From contig CAKTUP010000065.1 of NCBI GenBank assembly GCA_934621705.1, positions 1 to 11,249 of the forward strand: a stretch of DNA of 11,249 nucleotides. Reading direction: 5' to 3'. Made by a program: the position numbers and the translations under genes. The DNA comes from an uncultured Petrimonas sp. Its GTDB lineage: Bacteria; Bacteroidota; Bacteroidia; Bacteroidales; Dysgonomonadaceae. The notes beneath the pieces are model-generated. The model made no database searches and was not told the origin of the DNA. It saw only the letters and a list, made by a program, of their open reading frames with translations. Shown piece by piece: positions 4,918 through 11,249 of this stretch (the first letter of the stretch is position 1; every line of letters starts with the position of its first letter).

Positions 4918-7900
4918 ATGAAAAGAAAAATCAATGTTTTATTTCTCCTGCTCTTATTGAGTATAGGAATTACGTTGGCCCAAACCCGGGTAACGGGGCA
5001 TGTGGCCGATGAAAATGGAGAGCCGGTAATCGGCGCATCCATACAAATCAAAGGAACGGGGCAAGGAACCGTAACCGATATCGATGGTGATTTTACGCTT
5101 TCGGCTCCACCTAATGGAACTTTAGTTATTTCGTATGTAGGTATGGTTACACAGGAAGTTCCCGTTAGCGCTAATCCAAGAATTGTTTTAAGAACCGATA
5201 CGGAATTGTTGGACGAAGTGGTTGTGGTGGGGTATGGCGCACAGCGTCGAGAAAATCTCACCGGCGCAGTTTCGTCGGTTGATGTGGGCAAAACGCTGGA
5301 AAGCCGTCCTATTGCCGATGTGGGTCGAGGGCTGCAAGGTTCAACACCCGGCTTATCGGTTATAATTCCCAGCGGCGAGGTTGGTTCCGATCCGCTGATA
5401 AAGATCAGAGGCCAGATAGGCTCTTTTGAGGGCGGATCTAAACCGCTGATTTTGTTGGATAACGTTGAAATTCCGAGTATTCAGATTGTTAATCCCAACG
5501 ATATCGAGTCCATCTCAATTTTAAAAGACGCTGCAACGGCATCCATTTACGGAGCCAAAGGCGCATTTGGTGTAGTGTTGATAACCACCAAAAAAGGTGC
5601 GCGGCAAGACAGAGTTGATGTTCGATATTCAACAAACCTGGCGTGGCAGAATATTTCCAAAAAAATGGAAATGGGACAACTGGACGCCATGGAATATTCC
5701 ATTCTCTCTGCCGAGAGGGTGGGTGGCAGCGTAATGGGCGCTTTTTGGCAAATTACGCGCGACAGCTATGAGCGATCAAAAGTCTGGCACGATACATACG
5801 GTAAAATGGGTCCCGAAGAACCTATGGTTTACGGAAGAGACTGGTATGTTGATGCCAACAACCGTAAATTGGGACTTCGCACCTACGATCCGTACGATTA
5901 TATGATAAAGGAATGGACTCCCACTACCAATCACGATCTATCGGTAAACGGCAAAAGCGGAAAAACAACGTATAATGTAGGATTGGGTTATCTCTATCAG
6001 ACAGGTATGATGAAACCCGGCAAGCACGATGATTTTTCCCGATATAACGGAACATTAAGATTAAGCACGGAACTGAGCAAATACGTTACATTGAGGGCAG
6101 GAGCCATTTATTCGAACCGGAATAAACGCTATCCTTATATTACCAACAACACAACTGCCGACCCGTGGCTGTATTTATACCGCTGGGGGCCGGTTCAGCC
6201 CATGGGCTACGAAAACGGACAACCCATACGCAGCCCGGTTTCCGAAGCAGAGCAAGCAAATACCGCCAATCAGGAAAACAAGTACTTTAACGTAAATATA
6301 GGAGCTGTTGTGAATCTGACGAAAGACTGGACGCTGGATTTCGACTTTACAAATGCCAACGAAACATACATTAATAACCGGTTGGGAACCCGATATACCG
6401 CGCTAAACGCGTGGGGTGGGGCCATACCTTTTAACGATGCAAGCGGAAACAGAATTTACGTGAACGAGAGAGGAGAGCAAGTGCAAGCGGGCACTGCAAA
6501 TGCCATGCCCGCCTATCAGCTTGGATTAACGGAATATACCGCTCACGGAGCCAACCCCGACCACGTGTACAGAAATGTACTGACCGGCGTTACCAACACA
6601 CTGAACTTGTTCACTACATACAACCTGAATCTGAAAGAAGATCATGCTTTCAAATTTATGCTGGGGATGAATCGGGTTGCCTACGATGGTAAAAATAACT
6701 GGTCGCAGCAAACAGATCTGGCCGATATTACTGATCCTCAATTCGGAAAAGCCGTAGGCACAATGACTTCCGGCGGTAATACTTATTGGGAAGCACAATT
6801 GGGTTATTTCGGGCGTATTAATTACGCGTTTCGCGATAAATACTTGCTGGAAGGAAACCTTCGCTACGATGGCAGTTCCAAATTTCCGTCCAGGCTTTGG
6901 TGGCGTTGGTTCCCGTCGTTTTCTGCGGGATGGCGTGTAACAGAAGAGCCGTGGATGCAATGGATACTTCCGGTGGTTTCATCCATGAAACTCAGAGGTT
7001 CCTGGGGTATGATCGGCGATCAAACTGTTCCGAGTGGACTGTATGTGCCATCAATGAATACAGCACAATCCAACTGGCTCGAACCGGGAGGCCCAAAAGC
7101 TGTGGCAGTTGGTACGCCTGCGGCAGTTGTTAGGAATATAACCTGGCAGGATTTGGAAAGTACGAATTTTGGAGTCGATCTTCGTCTCTTAAATAATTCT
7201 CTGGGTATTACTTTCGATCTTTATCGCAGAGACACCAAGAATATGATTGTGCCGGGCGAAGGTGTTTCTCTTACCTTTGGTACAGGAGCGCCGAAAGGAA
7301 ACTACGGCTCAATGAAAACAAACGGTTGGGAAATTGCGCTTGATTATAATCACCGGTTCGAAAACGGATTCGGAATCAATATCATGGGAACGTTGTCAGA
7401 CGCGGTAACTACTATATTAAAATATGGCGACACACAAAGCGTTGACGGATGGTATGTTGGTAAAAAATACGGTGAAATTTGGGGATACAGAACAGACAGA
7501 TTGTATCAGAAAGAAGATTTTGTGTTGGATGCAAACGGTAATCCTCAACGTATAACACTAACGGAAAACGAAAGTAAAAAGTACGCCGGAAGAACGGCGA
7601 ATAAACTTTCGGATGCCAACGGAAAACCGGTGTATCAGCCTTTCCTGCAAAACAATTCGAATTTCTTTTTCGGACCCGGTGACGTAAAATTTGTTGATTT
7701 GAACGGAGACGGAGAAATAGATGCCGGAAGCCGTTTGCTGGACGATCACGGTGATTTAGAAATAATTGGTAATTCAACACCCCGTTTTGAATATGGATTG
7801 CGTTTAGGAGCAGATTGGCACGGAGTGGATGCTTCTATATTCCTGCAAGGTGTAGGAAGCAGACAAATATGGGGAGTTGGTTTCTTGGCAATACCCGGTT

Positions 7901-8313
7901 TTCACGCTTCGGATGGCGCTATGCCTCAGGCTATTGCAGGCGACTTCTGGAGGCCTGACAGAACAAATGCCTATTATCCCGCACCATACAACTTAGCAGG
8001 GAGCAACACCGGAAATAATATGCAGGTTCAGTCAAAATACTTACTGGACATGTCATATTTGAGAATAAAAAACATCACCGTTGGCTATAATCTTCCTTCA
8101 AGCGTATTGAATAGGATTATGCTGAAACAAGCGCGTATTTATGTTTCTCTGGAAAACTTCATAACTTTTGATCAATTAAATGGGTTGCCCATTGATCCGG
8201 AATCAATTTCGGGATACTCCATGTTCAACGAAACCAATTACAACTTGGGCAGAACAGGGATAGGCACGCCTACATTCAAGAGTGCATCGGTTGGATTACA
8301 GATTAATTTTTAA
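4918..8313 (+). CDS. SusC/RagA family TonB-dependent outer-membrane transporter
   Basis: A 1131-residue protein, the usual SusC length. Order of parts: signal peptide 1-21 (cleavage before Q22); a carboxypeptidase-regulatory-like beta domain about 24-91 (VTGHVADENGEPVIGASI to ISYVGM); a TonB-box region LLDEVVVVGYG 97-107; a plug domain about 108-230, including the conserved DIESISILKDAATASIYGAKGAFGVVLITTKKG run; then a 22-strand barrel to the C-terminal Phe (VGLQINF). A DxNxDGxID calcium-binding-like motif at D927-D935 sits in the usual extracellular loop region. No N-terminal STN domain precedes the regulatory-like domain, so direct signalling to an anti-sigma factor is not expected. It imports an oligosaccharide or peptide across the outer membrane with TonB energy and pairs with the SusD-like lipoprotein 11 bp downstream. 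The substrate cannot be told from sequence. The ATG at 4918 begins the signal peptide. Confidence 0.96.
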   Translation: MKRKINVLFLLLLLSIGITLAQTRVTGHVADENGEPVIGASIQIKGTGQGTVTDIDGDFTLSAPPNGTLVISYVGMVTQEVPVSANPRIVLRTDTELLDEVVVVGYGAQRRENLTGAVSSVDVGKTLESRPIADVGRGLQGSTPGLSVIIPSGEVGSDPLIKIRGQIGSFEGGSKPLILLDNVEIPSIQIVNPNDIESISILKDAATASIYGAKGAFGVVLITTKKGARQDRVDVRYSTNLAWQNISKKMEMGQLDAMEYSILSAERVGGSVMGAFWQITRDSYERSKVWHDTYGKMGPEEPMVYGRDWYVDANNRKLGLRTYDPYDYMIKEWTPTTNHDLSVNGKSGKTTYNVGLGYLYQTGMMKPGKHDDFSRYNGTLRLSTELSKYVTLRAGAIYSNRNKRYPYITNNTTADPWLYLYRWGPVQPMGYENGQPIRSPVSEAEQANTANQENKYFNVNIGAVVNLTKDWTLDFDFTNANETYINNRLGTRYTALNAWGGAIPFNDASGNRIYVNERGEQVQAGTANAMPAYQLGLTEYTAHGANPDHVYRNVLTGVTNTLNLFTTYNLNLKEDHAFKFMLGMNRVAYDGKNNWSQQTDLADITDPQFGKAVGTMTSGGNTYWEAQLGYFGRINYAFRDKYLLEGNLRYDGSSKFPSRLWWRWFPSFSAGWRVTEEPWMQWILPVVSSMKLRGSWGMIGDQTVPSGLYVPSMNTAQSNWLEPGGPKAVAVGTPAAVVRNITWQDLESTNFGVDLRLLNNSLGITFDLYRRDTKNMIVPGEGVSLTFGTGAPKGNYGSMKTNGWEIALDYNHRFENGFGINIMGTLSDAVTTILKYGDTQSVDGWYVGKKYGEIWGYRTDRLYQKEDFVLDANGNPQRITLTENESKKYAGRTANKLSDANGKPVYQPFLQNNSNFFFGPGDVKFVDLNGDGEIDAGSRLLDDHGDLEIIGNSTPRFEYGLRLGADWHGVDASIFLQGVGSRQIWGVGFLAIPGFHASDGAMPQAIAGDFWRPDRTNAYYPAPYNLAGSNTGNNMQVQSKYLLDMSYLRIKNITVGYNLPSSVLNRIMLKQARIYVSLENFITFDQLNGLPIDPESISGYSMFNETNYNLGRTGIGTPTFKSASVGLQINF

Positions 8314-8324
8314 ATTGAGGAAAA

Positions 8325-10160
8325 ATGAAAAAGAATATACTATTAAGCAGCCTATTGTTCGTGGCTTTGTTGATTACCGGTTGTTCCGATGTGCTTGACA
8401 GACCGCAGTTGAACGATATGAACGACGATACATACTGGAGAAACGAAACCGATCTCCGACTATTCTCCAATGGGTTTTACGTCAATTATTTTGTTGGATA
8501 CAACAACACATGGGGAGTAGCTTATGCGCCTCTGAGAGGATATTATTTCAGCGACGATTTCTCCAACACGAATGTTCAATCGAATTTTGAGGCCAGTGCG
8601 CCTTCAAGTAGGGGAAGTACGTCTGAAACGCCCGATATGTTAATACAATACGCAGGGCCAAACTGGAATTTTGCCTGGGTTAGAAAATCGAACCTCTTTA
8701 TAGATCGAATTGAAAATATTGCCAAACCGTTGTTAAGTGACGAAACGTATAAACACTGGATGGGAGTGGCCAGATTCTTTAAAGGGTTTGAATATCACAG
8801 GTTAGTTAGCGTTTTTGGCGATGTGCCTTATTACGAAGCAACGTTTGAGCCGGACGATCACGCCCAGATGTATAAAGACAGAACACCGCGCGGTGAAGTA
8901 ATGGATCGCGTTTACGACGATTTAAAATATGCATACGAAAATGTTAGATTAAACGACGGTGATAATGTTTTGAATAAATACATAGTTGCGGGTTTTATTT
9001 CGCGCATTATGTTATTTGAGGGAACCTGGCAGAAATATCATAAAAACGATAATGCAAGAGCACAAAAATACCTGCAATTTGCTGTCGAAGCCGGTGATTT
9101 CGTTATAAACAGCGGAAAATACGACATTACTACCGATTTCCGGAGTTTATTCGGTTCGCAAGATTTAAAAGGCAACAAAGAGATGCTGATGTATCGGCAC
9201 TACGATGCTGCACAAAATGTTACCCATCACGTAGCCTCCTATTCAAACGGATATGAGAGCCAAATTCCCGCTCCTAATTTATCGCTGGCAAAATCATTCA
9301 TCTGTACGGATGGGCAGCCTTATAAATTATCATCGGTTGAATTTGCCGATTCTCTAAACCTGCGTAATATGGTAAAGACGCGCGACCCGCGTTTCGAAGC
9401 CACTTTTCAGGATGTACCCAAAGTTCAGTCCGCAACATTGCTGTATGCAAGCAAGTTTATCGACAGAACGGGACCCTCTTTTTGGAATTCGGGCAATATT
9501 CCTCCCATGTACGGAAGCAACACAAATACAAACGATGCTCCGGTAATGCGGTATTCCGAAGTGCTTCTGAACTGGATTGAAGCCAAAGCCGAATTGGCTA
9601 CGATGGGAGGAGCGGCAGTTGCACAGGCCGATATCGATAAATCGATCAACAAAATCAGAAACAGGCCCTTGGATGCAGTAGCCATTGCAAAAGGTGTTCA
9701 AAAAACGGCTCCGATGAGTTTGACCTTACTTCCCGATGATCCCGATCGCGATACTGACGTTCCTGCTTTAATTTGGGAGATCAGGCGCGAGAGAAGAATG
9801 GAATTTGTGTTCGAATATTCCCGTTTATTGGATATCAAACGCTGGAAGAAAATCCGTTATATGAGTGCAACAGATTATCCCGACAATCTATCCGGCTTGT
9901 GGATAAACATTAAGGAAGAACTTCCCTCTCAACTGGTAAGAGAAAAAGAAGGCTTATTGAGAGTGAAAAAAGCCGATGGAACGATAGTTACCTATAACGG
10001 CGCCAACGGAGATGAAATGGTAGGCTATTACATGATTGAGAAAGGTACAGACAGGCAAGCGTTTGACGATAAGGTTTATTTAGCACCTATCGGAAGAGCG
10101 CAAATTGACCAATATAAAGATAAAGGATACACATTAACTCAGACTCCGGGCTGGAATTAA
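8325..10160 (+). CDS. SusD/RagB family surface nutrient-binding lipoprotein
   Basis: A 611-residue lipoprotein. The signal peptide ends in LLITG-C20, a good lipobox, and the acidic residues right after the Cys (SDVLD) fit a surface-export signal of Bacteroidetes lipoproteins. The SusD fold is marked by the TPR-like segment ARFFKGFEYHRLVSVFGDVPYY near 149-170, the RTPRGEVMDRVYDDL block just after, the IRRERRMEFVFE...DIKRW signature at about 486-507, and the family C-terminus YTLTQTPGWN. It caps the SusC barrel and delivers ligand to it. The start at 8325 lies 11 bp after the SusC stop, with GAGG at 8317-8320 as an unusually clear Shine-Dalgarno-like site for this phylum. It is the last gene of the operon, since a terminator follows. 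No adjacent degradative enzyme identifies the nutrient. Confidence 0.96.
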   Translation: MKKNILLSSLLFVALLITGCSDVLDRPQLNDMNDDTYWRNETDLRLFSNGFYVNYFVGYNNTWGVAYAPLRGYYFSDDFSNTNVQSNFEASAPSSRGSTSETPDMLIQYAGPNWNFAWVRKSNLFIDRIENIAKPLLSDETYKHWMGVARFFKGFEYHRLVSVFGDVPYYEATFEPDDHAQMYKDRTPRGEVMDRVYDDLKYAYENVRLNDGDNVLNKYIVAGFISRIMLFEGTWQKYHKNDNARAQKYLQFAVEAGDFVINSGKYDITTDFRSLFGSQDLKGNKEMLMYRHYDAAQNVTHHVASYSNGYESQIPAPNLSLAKSFICTDGQPYKLSSVEFADSLNLRNMVKTRDPRFEATFQDVPKVQSATLLYASKFIDRTGPSFWNSGNIPPMYGSNTNTNDAPVMRYSEVLLNWIEAKAELATMGGAAVAQADIDKSINKIRNRPLDAVAIAKGVQKTAPMSLTLLPDDPDRDTDVPALIWEIRRERRMEFVFEYSRLLDIKRWKKIRYMSATDYPDNLSGLWINIKEELPSQLVREKEGLLRVKKADGTIVTYNGANGDEMVGYYMIEKGTDRQAFDDKVYLAPIGRAQIDQYKDKGYTLTQTPGWN

Positions 10161-10182
10161 AAACTTTTAAATTGTTTTCAAC

Positions 10183-10220
10183 AAAGAGCAACTTCAAACG
10201 GAGTTGCTCTTTTCTTTTTT
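10183..10220 (+). terminator. Rho-independent terminator of the SusC/SusD operon
   Basis: AAAGAGCAACT (10183-10193) pairs perfectly with AGTTGCTCTTT (10202-10212) around an 8-nt loop, followed by TCTTTTTT to 10220. It starts 22 bp after the SusD stop and separates the operon from the deacetylase gene. Its A-rich left flank could give weak activity in the other direction. Confidence 0.92.
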
Positions 10221-10232
10221 GAGAAAAATTTC

Positions 10233-10239
10233 TATCTTG
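10233..10239 (+). promoter_or_regulatory. Possible degenerate -7 element for the deacetylase gene
   Basis: TATCTTG is one T short of the TAnnTTTG consensus and lies 25 bp before the ATG at 10265, just after the SusD terminator. No TTTG is found at the right spacing. It is listed because the gene needs its own promoter if the terminator at 10183-10220 works. Confidence 0.25.
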
Positions 10240-10264
10240 CAAATTCAAAATAATCTCCTGTAAA

Positions 10265-11050
10265 ATGATCAAGTATACAGCCATATTTTTTCTTACTCTT
10301 ATTGTGGCGTTTGCTGCGGAAAATAAATGTGTCCGGCGATTTTCGGTTTCTCAAACTACGCAACCCGAAAAAGTATTGGGTGGAATCGTAAGAGGCAATC
10401 CCACCGAAAAGAAAATCGCGTTGGTTTTTACCGGACACGAATTTGCCGATGGCGGCAATACTATTCTGAAAACCCTGAAAAAACAACGTGTGAAAGGCAG
10501 TTTTTTCCTCACGGGCGATTTCTATCGAAAATATGCTTCATTAACCCGAAATCTCCAAAGAAACGGATATTATTTGGCGCCTCATTCCGATAAACACTTG
10601 CTGTACGCCGATTGGGAAGATCGCAGCAAAACATTGGTATCGAAAGATGAGTTCGAAAAAGATTTGAACGATAATTACTCCGCTATGCAAAAAGCGAGAT
10701 TGAAAATTCCCGAACCACGATATTTTATGCCACCATACGAATGGTACAATCAGCAAATCAGCGACTGGGCAAAACTGATGGGCGTTCAAATCGTGAATTT
10801 CACGCCCGGAACCACTTCCAATGCCGATTACACCACGCCCGATATGAAAAACTACCGCTCATCGGAAGAAATTTACAATAATATCCTGTCTTATGAGGAA
10901 AAAAACAACTTAAACGGCTTTCTGCTCTTGATACACATCGGCACCGACCCGAAACGAACGGATAAACTTTACAATCACCTGGAAAGTTTAATTAAAGAAT
11001 TGAAAAAACGGGGTTATGAATTTGTGAGGGTAGATGAATTGCTGAAATAA
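10265..11050 (+). CDS. Secreted polysaccharide deacetylase (NodB-fold, CE4-like) with atypical motif 1
   Basis: A 261-residue protein with an N-terminal Sec signal or anchor (hydrophobic 3-18). C22 is not in a lipobox. The NodB fold is shown by motif 2 HSDKH (H107 and H111, metal ligands), motif 3 as R152...PPY (156-158), and motif 5 as LLLIH (H224) with a C-terminal helix and a YEFVRVDELL end. Motif 1, normally TFDDG with the catalytic base and metal Asp, is instead VFTGHEFADGG (54-64). E59 and D62 may take over those roles. From memory, this variant is shared by a Bacteroidetes subgroup, so loss of activity should not be assumed. The probable reaction is N- or O-deacetylation of a cell-envelope or extracellular polysaccharide in the periplasm or outside. 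The ATG at 10265 follows an in-frame TAA at 10261 and opens the signal sequence. It precedes a cell-wall carboxypeptidase gene, which hints at an envelope role. Confidence 0.85.
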   Translation: MIKYTAIFFLTLIVAFAAENKCVRRFSVSQTTQPEKVLGGIVRGNPTEKKIALVFTGHEFADGGNTILKTLKKQRVKGSFFLTGDFYRKYASLTRNLQRNGYYLAPHSDKHLLYADWEDRSKTLVSKDEFEKDLNDNYSAMQKARLKIPEPRYFMPPYEWYNQQISDWAKLMGVQIVNFTPGTTSNADYTTPDMKNYRSSEEIYNNILSYEEKNNLNGFLLLIHIGTDPKRTDKLYNHLESLIKELKKRGYEFVRVDELLK

Positions 11051-11052
11051 CT

Positions 11053-11071
11053 CGGCGATTGTCGTTTTTTT
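11053..11071 (+). terminator. Weak terminator-like site after the deacetylase gene
   Basis: CGGC (11053-11056) pairs with GTCG (11061-11064) with one G-T pair around GATT, followed by seven T residues. A 4-bp stem is short for an intrinsic terminator. The T-run makes it worth listing, but read-through into the next gene is plausible. Confidence 0.3.
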
Positions 11072-11073
11072 CT

Positions 11074-11081
11074 TATTTTTG
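11074..11081 (+). promoter_or_regulatory. Possible -7 element for the DacB-like gene
   Basis: TATTTTTG matches TAnnTTTG and is 23 bp before the GTG at 11104, a usual distance for a short leader. No TTTG lies at 19-21 bp upstream, and the site abuts a T-run, so a chance match is possible. Confidence 0.35.
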
Positions 11082-11103
11082 TGAAAAGTAAAACATCAAA
11101 CAA

Positions 11104-11249
11104 GTGAAAAAAATAGCTATTTTATCCGTATTTTTCTTTCTTGCCGCGTTGGCATATTCCCAAACCGCCATTCAGCAATTCGTCAACAACCCTGCTCTTA
11201 AACACGCATCGGTAGGTGTGCAGGTTACGGAGTTGAAAACGGGTAAAAC
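11104..11249 (+). CDS. dacB: D-alanyl-D-alanine carboxypeptidase/endopeptidase, PBP4 (DacB) type, 5' part only
   Basis: The first 48 codons of a gene cut by the window end. The product starts VKKIAILSVFFFLAALAYSQ, a Sec signal peptide with cleavage expected at YS/Q. It then has AIQQFVNNPALKHASVGVQV and TELKTGK, which matches the start of Bacteroidetes S13-family PBP4/DacB proteins (a short helix, then 'KHASVG', then a strand leading to the 'TG' turn before the SxxK serine). The SxxK, SxN and KTG catalytic motifs lie beyond the window. The family trims or cleaves peptidoglycan cross-links in the periplasm. The start is GTG at 11104; no in-frame ATG lies upstream before the previous gene, and the KK-hydrophobic start fits. 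It lies 53 bp after the deacetylase stop in the same direction, so the two may be co-transcribed. Confidence 0.72.
   Translation, partial: MKKIAILSVFFFLAALAYSQTAIQQFVNNPALKHASVGVQVTELKTGK

Overview
The window looks like chromosomal DNA from a Bacteroidota member, most likely the order Bacteroidales. The evidence is a SusC/SusD (RagA/RagB) outer-membrane pair, several matches to the Bacteroidetes promoter consensus (TTTG at -33, TAnnTTTG at -7), A-rich leaders with few Shine-Dalgarno sequences, a DUF6261-like gene and moderate GC content. I cannot name the genus from sequence alone.

Layout. Bases 1-98 are a heptanucleotide tandem array. It stops 8 bp before a two-gene unit: an AlkD-type DNA alkylation repair protein (107-805) overlapping by 4 bp with an M16 zinc peptidase (802-2025). 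A strong promoter at 2140-2170 leads to a small outer-membrane beta-barrel protein (2301-2906), closed by an excellent terminator (2929-2964). Bases 2965-3619 hold no convincing protein gene but are dense in structure: a long inverted repeat, three tandem cassettes of about 145 bp, each ending in a hairpin that reads as a terminator on the minus strand, and a second heptamer array that begins at the stop codon of a minus-strand DUF6261-like gene (3620-4351). Upstream of that gene, facing the SusC gene, lies a tandem array with an exact 41-bp period and hairpin cores (4552-4715, with degenerate units back to about 4470).

Bases 4918-10160 are a bicistronic SusC/SusD operon for uptake of an unidentified glycan or peptide, ended by a terminator at 10183-10220. 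No glycoside hydrolase, peptidase, sigma/anti-sigma pair or hybrid two-component regulator is attached, and SusC lacks the N-terminal STN signalling domain. After it come a secreted NodB-fold polysaccharide deacetylase with an atypical first metal motif (10265-11050) and the first 48 codons of a DacB/PBP4-type D-Ala-D-Ala carboxypeptidase (11104 to the window edge).

The protein genes are ordinary. The material that deserves a second look is the repeat and RNA-structure zone at 2965-4720, above all the three minus-strand terminator cassettes. Their stems use G-U pairs and a compensatory change that make sense only in minus-strand RNA.
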